Shown here one piece after another: positions 1-7,427 of a stretch of 64,000 bases of DNA. The notes beneath the pieces are model-generated. The model was given only the letters and a program-made list of their open reading frames with translations. It was not told the origin of the DNA and ran no database searches. Made by a program: the position numbers and the translations under genes. The stretch covers positions 1 through 64,000 of the forward strand of contig NZ_JAHKKG010000023.1 in assembly GCF_018829635.1 (NCBI RefSeq), given 5' to 3'. Origin of the DNA: Paractinoplanes bogorensis. Its GTDB lineage: Bacteria > Actinomycetota > Actinomycetes > Mycobacteriales > Micromonosporaceae. The first letter of the stretch is position 1. Each line of letters starts with the position of its first letter.

Positions 1-126
1 TGCTGGCCGCGGCCTGGTGCGTGCTGGCCGCGGCCTGGTGCGTGCTGGCCGCGGCCTGGTGCGTGCTGGCCGCGGCCTGGTGCGTGCTGGCCGCGGCCTG
101 GTGCGTGCTGGCCGCGGCCTGGTGCG
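1..126. repeat. Perfect 21-bp tandem repeat, six copies visible
   Basis: Six identical 21-bp units run from 1 to 126 and continue beyond the window edge. Read on the minus strand in the frame of the SIS gene, each unit encodes H-Q-A-A-A-S-T, so the array extends the protein without a stop. The perfect identity suggests recent slippage. The number of copies beyond the edge is unknown. Confidence 0.95.
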
Positions 127-436
127 TCCCGGTCGGGACCTGACGGAGTGCCGCGAGCACCTCGGTGGACGTTCCTGAGCGAGTCACCGCGACCACCCGG
201 TCGTAGTGGCGGCGCGGCCGGTATTCGGAGGCGCAGACGGCGTCGGTTTCGCCGAGACCCGCGCTCTCACGCAGTTCGGCGATGCTCTCGGCGACGAACC
301 ACGACGTTCCGCACCCGAGGATCAACATGCGCTCGCCGGGCGCGGCGAGCGCTCGTCTTGCGTCGGCGGAACGCTCCGCGACGGCGCGGGCCCAGATGTC
401 CGGCTGGCTGGCAATCTCGGCCGACGTCGCATTCAT
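1..436 (-). CDS. SIS-domain sugar isomerase/deaminase-like protein, partial at left edge
   Basis: This gene begins with ATG at 436 and runs off the left edge, so only the first 145 residues are visible. Residues about 38-65 carry a Rossmann start (MLILGCGTSWFVAES) and residues about 85-95 a second strand with the SIS phosphosugar motif (VVAVTRSGTSTEVL). This resembles the isomerase half of GlmS and AgaS-type ketose-amine-6-phosphate isomerases. Residues from about 104 onward are a run of identical 7-residue HQAAAST units encoded by a 21-bp tandem repeat that keeps the frame. The gene lies downstream of, and in the same direction as, the GH4 glycosidase, but has its own putative DeoR operator at 482-513. 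Its role is probably conversion of a phosphorylated amino- or keto-sugar released by the glycosidases. The repeat might disrupt the fold; the rest of the gene is needed to know. Confidence 0.75.
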   Translation of the reverse strand, partial: MNATSAEIASQPDIWARAVAERSADARRALAAPGERMLILGCGTSWFVAESIAELRESAGLGETDAVCASEYRPRRHYDRVVAVTRSGTSTEVLAALRQVPTGTHQAAASTHQAAASTHQAAASTHQAAASTHQAAASTHQAAAS

Positions 437-481
437 GTCTGCGGATTATGCTCGTTTCTGCTCGGCTCACAAGATACGAGC

Positions 482-513
482 ATCAAACGAACACTCATGA
501 ATGAGCGTTTCCG
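482..513. promoter_or_regulatory. Putative DeoR operator upstream of the SIS gene
   Basis: The sequence ATCAAACG, 16 spacer bases, then CGTTTCCG forms an inverted AAACG/CGTTT pair 46 bp upstream of the SIS start. The same two half-sites with the same 16-base spacing occur at 1932-1963 in front of deoR/GH4 (there in the opposite orientation). Two independent copies next to co-functional genes support a real binding site, and the neighbouring DeoR protein is the obvious candidate binder. Confidence 0.6.
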
Positions 514-584
514 CTGCCACCGCTGGTCGGCGCGCAGCTGCGGACAGATGGACGACTCGCGCAGTCGACGGACGACTTGTGTGG

Positions 585-1877
585 TCAGCGGAGGGCGGGT
601 GGGAGCAGGTCTCCGTGTGCGGCGGTCAGGTCGTCGCAGAGTTGCCAGATCTGTTTGACGGTCAGGGTGGCGGCGGTGTTCGGATCGACCATCGCGGCCT
701 GGCGGACCATGCGCGGGTCGCCGGTTATCGCGGCCTGGACGGTCAACTCGCCGACGCTCACGAACGCGCGGTTCAAGGCGGCACATTGCGGGGGCAGCGC
801 GCCGACGACCTCGGGACGCACGCCCAGGCGGTCGACCACGCAGGGGACTTCTACGGCGTACGCGGAAGGAAGGTTGGTTATCAGGCCGTGATTGGGGACG
901 TTGGCGTGGATGCGGCGGCGCTCGCCGGTGACCATGCTGTGGATGACCTGGGGCGCGTACTCCGTGGCCTCGCGGGTCAGGTCCAAGGGCTCGCCGGCCA
1001 GTAGCGCGCGGCGTGTCTCGTGGTATTCCGTGACGTTGTCGGCGCTGATGCGCAGGTAGTCGCCGACCGGGATGCGCAGGCGGGCGATCTCGTCGTCGTG
1101 GTGCAGATACCACGGAACGTACTCCGACGAGTGCTCACTTGTCTCGGTGGGGAAAAACCCTAGTCGCTGGTACATGTCCATGCGGACCCGGCGGCGGAGC
1201 TGTGGATAACTTTCGAGGAGCTCGTCCAGCCGTGGATACAGTGACTCGCCCCGGTGCTCCAGGCGCAGCAACCAGGCCTGATGGTTCACGCCGGCACCGG
1301 TGTAGTCCACTTCGTCCAGCGGTACCTCGAGAAGGGCAGCGAGATCGTGGACCGTCCAGAAAACCGAGTGGCAGAGACCGGCCACCTTCAGCCGCGGCGC
1401 CGTCGCCGCCAGGTAGGCGACGTTCATGGCCATCGGGTTCGTGTAGTTGAGAAGCCACGCGTCGGGACAGAGCTCGAGCATGTCGGCCGCGATGCCGTCG
1501 AGCGCCGGAAACGTGCGAAGCGCGCGAAAGATGCCGCCCACCCCGAGGGTGTCGGCGATCGTCTGGCGAAGCCCGTACCTGGCCGGGATCTCGAAGTCCC
1601 GGACGGTCGCCGCGTACATGCCGACCTGGATCGAGTTGATGACGAAATCGGCGCCGTCGAGGGCTCGCCGGCGGTCGAGGTGCGCCGTGATCGTCGGCGA
1701 CGCGCCCAGCTGCGCGGAAGTCCGCCGCGCGATCATCTCGGCCGTTTCCAGTCGCTCCGGGTCGATGTCGTGCAGGGCGAGCGTGACGTCACGCAACTCG
1801 TCGAAGGACAGGATGTCGGCCAGCAGCTCACGGGTGAAGACGACGCTGCCGGCGCCCAGGAAAGCGATCACCGTCAT
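585..1877 (-). CDS. GH4-family glycosidase, alpha-galactosidase (MelA)-like
   Basis: This 430-residue protein belongs to glycoside hydrolase family 4, whose members use NAD+ and a divalent metal (usually Mn2+) in an oxidation-elimination mechanism. Visible hallmarks are the N-terminal dinucleotide-binding start (IAFLGAGSVVFTRELL, residues 4-19), the NYTNPMAMN segment near residue 145, the metal-binding Cys-His-Ser motif (GLCHSVFW) near residue 170, and VNHQAW near 200. The CHS form is typical of the MelA/AglA alpha-galactosidase or alpha-glucosidase branch rather than the phospho-glycosidases. The start is ATG at 1877; no strong ribosome-binding site is seen. It is divergent from the DeoR gene and faces a putative operator at 1932-1963. 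With the GH36 enzyme and sugar ABC transporter nearby it probably degrades imported alpha-galactosides in the cytoplasm; exact specificity is inferred. Confidence 0.85.
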   Translation of the reverse strand: MTVIAFLGAGSVVFTRELLADILSFDELRDVTLALHDIDPERLETAEMIARRTSAQLGASPTITAHLDRRRALDGADFVINSIQVGMYAATVRDFEIPARYGLRQTIADTLGVGGIFRALRTFPALDGIAADMLELCPDAWLLNYTNPMAMNVAYLAATAPRLKVAGLCHSVFWTVHDLAALLEVPLDEVDYTGAGVNHQAWLLRLEHRGESLYPRLDELLESYPQLRRRVRMDMYQRLGFFPTETSEHSSEYVPWYLHHDDEIARLRIPVGDYLRISADNVTEYHETRRALLAGEPLDLTREATEYAPQVIHSMVTGERRRIHANVPNHGLITNLPSAYAVEVPCVVDRLGVRPEVVGALPPQCAALNRAFVSVGELTVQAAITGDPRMVRQAAMVDPNTAATLTVKQIWQLCDDLTAAHGDLLPPALR

Positions 1878-1931
1878 GGCGGGATTGTTCGGCCGCGCTC
1901 ACAACCGCACAAGACAGGTTGGTCATATGAA

Positions 1932-1963
1932 TGGAAACGAACTACTTTAAATGCGCGTTTGAT
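1932..1963. promoter_or_regulatory. Putative DeoR operator in the GH4/deoR divergent region
   Basis: TGGAAACG, 16 spacer bases, then CGTTTGAT; read on the minus strand this is ATCAAACG-N16-CGTTTCCA, matching the site at 482-513 in both half-sites and in spacing. The AT-rich spacer (ACTACTTTAAATG) could include a -10 region for deoR, so binding here would fit autoregulation and repression of the divergent GH4 gene. Confidence 0.6.
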
Positions 1964-1988
1964 CAGTCTCTTGTTTGTGGGGATCCGC

Positions 1989-2759
1989 GTGTCGCACCGC
2001 CGAACCGAACGTATGACGGCCATCCTCGATCAGCTCGCCAGCAGCGGGTCGGTCGACGTCGGCGAACTGGCCGAGCAGTTCGAAGTCTCGCCCGCCACCA
2101 TCCGGCGCGACCTGCAGGCGCTCGAGGACGGGCGGCTGTTGTCGCGCACCCATGGCGGCGCGGTCGCGGCCGACGTGTCCTTCGAGGTGCCGGTGCGCTA
2201 CCGGTCGGGGCAGCACCGCGAGGAGAAGGTGAAGATCGCGCGCAAGGTGATGGCCATGCTGCCGTCGGGGCCGTTCACGCTCGGCCTCACCGGCGGCACC
2301 ACCACGCACCTGCTCGCGCGGTCGATGGCCACCCGCGTCGACGTGACCGTGGTGACCAATGCGCTCAACATCGCTCATGAACTGGTCATGCGGCCACGGA
2401 TCAAGCTGATCATGACGGGGGGAGTGTCGCGGACCCAGTCCTACGAGCTGGTCGGGCCGCTGGCCGACCAGGCGTTGAACGGGCTCTACATGGAGGTCGC
2501 GGTCGTCGGGGTCGACGGCATCAGCGCCCGGGGTGGCCTCACCACGCACGACGAGATCGAGGCCAACACCAACGCGACGATGATCCGGCGCGCGGGCAAG
2601 GTGATCGTGGTGGCCGACGGTTCCAAGATCGGCAAGATCTGCCTGGCCGGCATCGGCCCGATCACCGACGTGGCGACGCTGGTGACCGACGCGACCGCCG
2701 ACCCGGCCGGCGTCGAGGAGATCCGCCGCACGGGAGTCGACGTCCTCGTCGTCGAGTGA
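1989..2759 (+). CDS. DeoR-family transcriptional regulator
   Basis: The product is about 256 residues with the standard DeoR layout: an N-terminal winged helix-turn-helix (residues about 8-60, with VDVGELAEQFEVSPATIRRDLQ) and a C-terminal sugar-phosphate-binding domain of the GlpR/isomerase-like fold (TLGLTGGTTTHLLAR, then VTNALNIAHEL and KIGKICLAGI). I chose GTG at 1989 because GTGGGGA lies 6-7 bases upstream and the protein then begins just before the helix-turn-helix; a longer reading upstream is open but lacks family similarity. It is divergent from the GH4 gene. DeoR proteins usually repress sugar operons and are released by a phosphorylated intermediate, which fits the flanking SIS and glycosidase genes and the two matching operators. 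Confidence 0.88.
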   Translation: MSHRRTERMTAILDQLASSGSVDVGELAEQFEVSPATIRRDLQALEDGRLLSRTHGGAVAADVSFEVPVRYRSGQHREEKVKIARKVMAMLPSGPFTLGLTGGTTTHLLARSMATRVDVTVVTNALNIAHELVMRPRIKLIMTGGVSRTQSYELVGPLADQALNGLYMEVAVVGVDGISARGGLTTHDEIEANTNATMIRRAGKVIVVADGSKIGKICLAGIGPITDVATLVTDATADPAGVEEIRRTGVDVLVVE

Positions 2760-2768
2760 GGCGAGGGA

Positions 2769-3758
2769 TCAGGCCGTGGCGGAGCGGATCGCTTCGGCCA
2801 TCAGGTCGGCGGTGACCATGCGCAGGTGTTCGAGGTCGACCTCGGTGGACAGCTCGCCGGTGGCCAGCGCGACCACGGCGTCGCCGTCGTAGCTGGTGTG
2901 CGCGGGGTTCAGGGCTCGGGCGAAACCGGTGTGGCCGCTCTGAGCGAGCAGGTTGCAGGCGTTCTTGTCGAGTTTGGCGTCGGTCAGCACCACGGCGATC
3001 GTCGTGTTGGTCCCAGGTGCCGCGCCGGACGGCGGCTGCAGTGCCGCGCCGGACGACGGCTGCGTGAACGGCGACGGCTGCGGGGCCGCGCCGGATGATG
3101 GCTGGGCGAACGGCGACGGCTGCGGGGCCGCGCCGTGCGATGGCTGGGTGAATGGTGACGGCTTGGGGGTCGCGTCGGACGGTGACGGGCTGACCAGCGC
3201 CTGCCCGTCGGGGCCGATCACGTCGCCCCAGGCGTTGACCGCGGCCAGCGTCACGATCGAGGCGGCGCCCGCCCGTCCGCGGGCCAGGCCGATGCCGCTC
3301 GGGTCGAAGCGGCCACGCCACTTGCCGGTGGTCGCGCCCGTGCCCGCGCCGACGCGCCCGGTCTCGAAAGCGGCGCCGGACAGCGCGGCCTCCAGGGCGG
3401 CCCGGGCGCCGGGGGAGTAGTCGGGCGGATCCACCACGGCGGCGTCGAAGAGCGACATGCCGACCACGATCGGGACCGGACCGGCCGGTGTCGCGAAGCC
3501 CAGTCCGCGCGACCTCAGCTCCCGCATCACGGCGTCGCCGGCGGCCAGGCCGAACGCGGATCCGCCGGACAGCACCACCGCGTCGATCCGGTCGACCAGG
3601 CGGGTCGGTTCGAGCAGGGCGAACTCGCGGGTCGCCGGGGCGCCGCCGCGCACCTCGCCCGACCCGACCGTCCCGGGCGGCGGGACGATCACGGTGACGC
3701 CGGTGCCTTCGCCGGTCCAGTGACCGGCCCACGCCGACAACAACTGCGGTGAACTCAT
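2769..3758 (-). CDS. P1-family (DmpA/S58-type) aminopeptidase with repeat insertion
   Basis: The product is about 329 residues of the P1 peptidase family (L-aminopeptidase DmpA, ThnT), N-terminal-nucleophile hydrolases that cut themselves into two chains. The start region (TGEGTGVTVIVPPPGTVG), RIDAVVLSGGSAFGLAAGDAVM near residue 75 and TNTTIAVVLTDAKLDK near 250 are characteristic. By analogy with ThnT, self-cleavage should fall between N251 and T252, making T252 the nucleophile. Directly before it, residues about 187-247 are a low-complexity stretch of 14-residue units (GAAPQPSPFTQPSS) not typical of the family. The start is ATG at 3758, preceded by GGGTGG; the frame stays open another 160 codons upstream through a repeat array, which I take as spurious. 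It ends 9 bp from the convergent deoR gene. Confidence 0.82.
   Translation of the reverse strand: MSSPQLLSAWAGHWTGEGTGVTVIVPPPGTVGSGEVRGGAPATREFALLEPTRLVDRIDAVVLSGGSAFGLAAGDAVMRELRSRGLGFATPAGPVPIVVGMSLFDAAVVDPPDYSPGARAALEAALSGAAFETGRVGAGTGATTGKWRGRFDPSGIGLARGRAGAASIVTLAAVNAWGDVIGPDGQALVSPSPSDATPKPSPFTQPSHGAAPQPSPFAQPSSGAAPQPSPFTQPSSGAALQPPSGAAPGTNTTIAVVLTDAKLDKNACNLLAQSGHTGFARALNPAHTSYDGDAVVALATGELSTEVDLEHLRMVTADLMAEAIRSATA
3019..3190. repeat. 42-bp in-frame tandem repeat inside the P1 peptidase gene
   Basis: Units begin at 3043, 3085 and 3127, each 42 bp, with a shortened unit at 3019 and a degenerate one at 3169. Each encodes about 14 residues of Pro/Ser/Ala/Gln-rich sequence. The units differ at several bases, so the array is older than the perfect one at 1-126. 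It sits immediately before the predicted self-cleavage site. Confidence 0.85.
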
Positions 3759-4268
3759 CCACCCATGATCCTCCAACCCGCGGGAGGAAGAGGCCGGGAG
3801 AGAGCACCACCCGCGGGAGGAAGAGGCCGGGAGCGAGCGCCACCCGCGGGAGGAAGAGGCCCGGGAGGGAGCGCCACCCGCGGGAGGAAGAGGCCCGGGA
3901 GGGAGCGCCACCCGCGGGAGGAAGAGGCCCGGGAGGGAGCGCCACCCGCGGGAGGAAGAGGCCCGGAGCGAGCGCCACCCGCGGGAGGAAGAGGCCGGGA
4001 GCGAGCGCCACCGGCGAGAAGAAAAGGCCGGGAGAGAGCGCCCGCGAAGAGCGCCCCGGACGAGTGCCCGCGGACAGCGCCGGGGAAGAGCGCCCGCGGA
4101 GAGCAGAGCACCCGCGGAGGGCGCCGGGGATGAGAGCCCGCGGATAGCGCCCGCGAAGTGCCGCCAGGGGGGCAGCCGGATCAACCAGACACAAGGAAAA
4201 CGGAGTGGCGCCAGGAGCGAGATCGACCCCGGCCGAAGCACCCCGCCAGAGCCGTCGAGTCAGCGCCA
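3759..4268. repeat. Intergenic 33/34-bp tandem array between P1 peptidase and GH36 genes
   Basis: The 602-bp stretch between the two divergent genes is largely repeats. A unit containing ACCCGCGGGAGGAAGAGGCC starts at about 3776, 3809, 3842, 3876, 3910, 3944, 3977 and 4010, giving spacings of 33 or 34 bp. From about 4020 to 4180 it decays into shorter GCCCGCGGAGAGC-like pieces. Long open frames on both strands here are by-products of the repeat and are not called genes. The array separates the promoters of the two genes. Confidence 0.88.
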
Positions 4269-4297
4269 TTGACACGCCGGTAACGCGGCGGCAATCT
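4269..4297 (+). promoter_or_regulatory. Putative promoter for the GH36/sugar ABC operon
   Basis: TTGACA at 4269-4274 is followed after 17 bases by CAATCT at 4292-4297. The -35 is a consensus match and the -10 is weak but spaced correctly. It lies 64 bp upstream of the GTG start at 4361, just outside the repeat array. Confidence 0.45.
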
Positions 4298-4360
4298 CAA
4301 TGCATCGATTTAGCAGGCCGCGCCGGCCGAAAAATCGCCACCCCGGAAAGGGGGAGCCGC

Positions 4361-6505
4361 GTGAGAGACGCACTCGTGGCCATGTCGGCCGCCGGGGTCA
4401 CGGTGCTCGTCGACACCGCCGGCCCGGGCCTTCCGGTCATCGCGTACTGGGGGCCGGAGCTCCCCGGCCTCGACCAGGCGGGCGCCGCCGCCCTCCTGCG
4501 CACCACCGAGGGCGTCACCGGCAGCAACGCGATCGATCTCCCCCCGCGGGTCGCCGTCCTGCCCGAGCACAACGCCGGCTGGCCCGGCCGCCCCGGCCTG
4601 CTCGGTTCGGCGGGCGGCACCGGCTGGTCACCCAAGTTCCAGATCAAGACCGTTTCCGCGTACGGCGTGAGCGTGCGCGACTTCGCCGCCGGCGGTCCCG
4701 GGCTCGTGGAGATCGCGGCCGACGACGAGAGTGGCCGACTGTCCACGACGATCGAGATCGAGCTGCTCCCGACCGGACTTCTGCGGGCCCGCGCCACCGT
4801 CACCAACCAGCACGAGGACACGTACGGGCTGGAAGATCTGGTCCTGTCTTTCCCGATCCCGGCCGAGGCCTCCGAGCTGCTCGATTTCGCCGGCCGGCAC
4901 AACTTGGAGCGGGTGCCGCAGCGAGCGCCGCTGAACACCGGCACGCACCTCCGGGAGAACCGGCGTGGCCGAACCGGAGCCGACAGCGCGTATGTCCTGC
5001 ACGCCGGCGTCCCCGGGTTCGGCTTCGCCCGTGGTCGGGTGTGGGCGGTGCACACCGCGTGGAGCGGTAACCACACCCATTACGCCGAGCGGGTCTGGTC
5101 GGGCGAGCAGCGTCTCGGCGGCGGCGAGTTGCTGCTGCCGGGCGAGATCCGGCTCGCGCGCGGGCAGAGTTACACCTCACCCTGGCTCTACGGCTCGCAC
5201 GGCGACGGCCTGGACGAGGTGGCCCGGCGGTTCCACCGTCACCTGCGCGCCCGCGAACGGCCGATCTCCAGCGAGCGGCCGGTGTCGCTCAACGTGTGGG
5301 AGGCCGTCTACTTCGACCACCGGCTGCCCAAGCTGCTCGATCTGGCCGAGCGGGCGGCTCAGGCCGGCGCCGAGCGCTATGTGCTGGACGACGGCTGGTT
5401 CGGTTCGCGCCGCGACGACACCTCGGGGCTGGGGGACTGGGTCGTCTCGCCCGACGTCTGGCCGGACGGGCTGCACCCGCTGATCGACCGGGTCAAGCAA
5501 CTCGGGCTGCAGTTCGGGTTGTGGTTCGAACCCGAGATGGTCAATCCGGACTCGGATCTGGCCCGCGAGCACCCCGAATGGATCATGTCGGCCCGTTCGG
5601 ACTGGCCGGTCGAGTCGCGGCGCCAGCAGGTGCTCAACCTCGGGATCCCGGGCGCCTACCAGCACGTACGGGATCAGATCTTCGCGATTCTGAGCGAGTA
5701 CGCCGTCGACTACATCAAGTGGGACCACAACCGCGATCTGATCGACGCGGGTACGCAGCCCACCGGTGCGCCGGGGGTGCACGAGCAGACGCGGGCGTTC
5801 TACCGCCTGCTCGACGAGATCCGGGCCGCCCATCCGGATCTCGAGATCGAGTCGTGCTCGTCCGGCGGCGGGCGGATCGACCTCGAGGTGCTCACCCGCT
5901 CGGACCGGGTGTGGGTGAGCGACAACATCGACCCGCACGACCGTCAGCAGATGCTGCGCTGGAGCGGTCAGCTGGTGCCGCCGGAATACCTCGGCTCGCA
6001 CGTCGCGTCGGGGCAGAGCCACACCACCGGCCGTCGGCACGACCTGGAGTTCCGGGCCGGGACGGCGGTCTTCGGCCACCTCGGCGTCGAGTGGGATCTC
6101 ACCTCGGCGACGCCGGAGGAGCTCACCGCCCTGGCCGAGTGGATCACCATTTTCAAGGACGAGCGCGGGCTGCTGCTGGCCGGCGATCTCGTGCGGATGG
6201 ACGGCTACAGCGACGACCTGCTCGTGCACGGCGTGGTCGCGCCCGACCGCTCGCGTGCGCTGATCGCGATGGTCGCGCTGGCCAGTCCCTACCCCGATCC
6301 GCCGGCCCGGCTGCGGTTCCGCGGCCTCGATCCGGCCCGTTCCTACCGCATCCGCCCGCTGCGCCGCGCCGGTCACGCACCGCCGTGGTGGGGCAGCGAC
6401 CTGGCCGGTGACGTGCTCACCGGCGCCGCGCTCGAGCACGTGGGCGTGGCCAGCCCCAGTCTCCACCCCGATCAGGTAGTGCTCTATCAGGCTGATGCCA
6501 TGTAG
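4361..6505 (+). CDS. GH36 alpha-galactosidase
   Basis: The product is about 714 residues, the usual size for family GH36, which removes terminal alpha-1,6-linked galactose from melibiose, raffinose and related sugars by a retaining mechanism. An N-terminal beta-supersandwich is followed by a TIM barrel (from about residue 305, SLNVWEAVYFDH) and a C-terminal beta domain. The nucleophile is D455 in YIKWDHNRD and the acid/base is D521 in SDNIDPHDRQ; WFEPEMVNPDSDL and ESCSSGGGRID are also family hallmarks. The start is GTG at 4361, with GGAAAGGGGG just upstream; ATG at 4382 is an alternative. No signal peptide, so cytoplasmic. It is the first gene of a run with the sugar ABC genes and pairs functionally with the GH4 glycosidase. 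Confidence 0.93.
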   Translation: MRDALVAMSAAGVTVLVDTAGPGLPVIAYWGPELPGLDQAGAAALLRTTEGVTGSNAIDLPPRVAVLPEHNAGWPGRPGLLGSAGGTGWSPKFQIKTVSAYGVSVRDFAAGGPGLVEIAADDESGRLSTTIEIELLPTGLLRARATVTNQHEDTYGLEDLVLSFPIPAEASELLDFAGRHNLERVPQRAPLNTGTHLRENRRGRTGADSAYVLHAGVPGFGFARGRVWAVHTAWSGNHTHYAERVWSGEQRLGGGELLLPGEIRLARGQSYTSPWLYGSHGDGLDEVARRFHRHLRARERPISSERPVSLNVWEAVYFDHRLPKLLDLAERAAQAGAERYVLDDGWFGSRRDDTSGLGDWVVSPDVWPDGLHPLIDRVKQLGLQFGLWFEPEMVNPDSDLAREHPEWIMSARSDWPVESRRQQVLNLGIPGAYQHVRDQIFAILSEYAVDYIKWDHNRDLIDAGTQPTGAPGVHEQTRAFYRLLDEIRAAHPDLEIESCSSGGGRIDLEVLTRSDRVWVSDNIDPHDRQQMLRWSGQLVPPEYLGSHVASGQSHTTGRRHDLEFRAGTAVFGHLGVEWDLTSATPEELTALAEWITIFKDERGLLLAGDLVRMDGYSDDLLVHGVVAPDRSRALIAMVALASPYPDPPARLRFRGLDPARSYRIRPLRRAGHAPPWWGSDLAGDVLTGAALEHVGVASPSLHPDQVVLYQADAM

Positions 6506-6514
6506 GGAGCTCCG

Positions 6515-7417
6515 ATGGCCGCCACGACAGCCACCCCCGTACGAAAGAAGCGTCCTGACGACACCAAATTAGCGATCCTGTTCATCGCGCCCGCGCTCAT
6601 CGGCTTCCTGGTCTTCATGATCTGGCCGACGCTGCGCGGCATCTACCTCAGCTTCACCAAGTTCAACCTGCTCACCCCGCCGGAGTTCAACGGCCTCGAC
6701 AACTACATCCGGATGGGGCAGGACCCGGTCTTCTGGAACTCGCTGGTCGTCACCCTCTACTACGTCGTCGTCAACATCGTCCTGCAGACGGCGCTGGCCC
6801 TGGTCATCGCGGTGATGATGCAGCGGCTGACCAAGCGGACCTGGCTGCGCGGGATCATCCTGACCCCGTACCTGGTGTCCAATGTGGTCGCCGCGCTCGT
6901 CTTCCTGTGGATCCTGGACTACCAGCTGGGCATCGGGAACAAGGTGATCGAGCTGATCGGGCTGGACCGGATCGCGTTCCTGGCCGACAGCAACTGGGTC
7001 ATCCCGACCGTCGCGCTGATCAACGTGTGGCGCCACGTCGGCTACACGGCCCTGCTGATCTTCGCCGGGCTGCAGACCATTCCCGAGACCCTGTACGAGG
7101 CGGGCCGCACCGACGGCGCGTCCGAGATCACGATGTTCCGGCGCATCACGTTGCCGCTGCTCCGGCCGATCCTGGCCCTCGTGCTGATCATCACCGTGGT
7201 CGGCTCGTTCCAGGTGTTCGACACCGTCGCCGTCACCACCCGCGGCGGGCCGATCGACTCGTCCCGCGTGCTGCAGTTCTACATCTACGACATGGCGTTC
7301 GGCCGCTTCCAGTTCGGCTACGCGTCGGCCATGTCGGTCGCCCTGCTGGTGGTCCTCGTGATCATCACCTTCCTGCAGTACCGGCTCAGCCGGGCCGAGC
7401 AGTCCGACCTGGCCTGA
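6515..7417 (+). CDS. Sugar ABC transporter permease, MalF-type
   Basis: This 300-residue inner-membrane protein has about six hydrophobic helices and begins with a short charged tail (VRKKRPDDTKLAILFIAPALIGFLVFMIWPTL), typical of CUT1-family permeases. The ATPase-coupling EAA loop is seen as YEAGRTDGASEITMFRRITLPLL near residue 195. It starts 9 bp after the GH36 stop with GTAGGGAGC as ribosome-binding site and is followed after 10 bp by its MalG-type partner. Together with the lipoprotein at 8363 it should form an oligosaccharide importer, probably for alpha-galactosides given the enzyme next to it; the sugar is inferred from context only. Confidence 0.9.
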   Translation: MAATTATPVRKKRPDDTKLAILFIAPALIGFLVFMIWPTLRGIYLSFTKFNLLTPPEFNGLDNYIRMGQDPVFWNSLVVTLYYVVVNIVLQTALALVIAVMMQRLTKRTWLRGIILTPYLVSNVVAALVFLWILDYQLGIGNKVIELIGLDRIAFLADSNWVIPTVALINVWRHVGYTALLIFAGLQTIPETLYEAGRTDGASEITMFRRITLPLLRPILALVLIITVVGSFQVFDTVAVTTRGGPIDSSRVLQFYIYDMAFGRFQFGYASAMSVALLVVLVIITFLQYRLSRAEQSDLA

Positions 7418-7427
7418 GGAGGCTCCC

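Noticed and set aside
1..126. CRISPR-like array
   Set aside because: The units are directly adjacent and identical with no variable spacers, and encode in-frame protein.
3776..4016. CRISPR-like array in the intergenic repeats
   Set aside because: Units of 33-34 bp abut without unique spacers and no cas genes are present.
2769..4275. Long minus-strand open frames extending the P1 peptidase upstream to 4241-4275
   Set aside because: The extra codons come from the 33/34-bp array; the peptidase family starts at 3758 with a ribosome-binding site.
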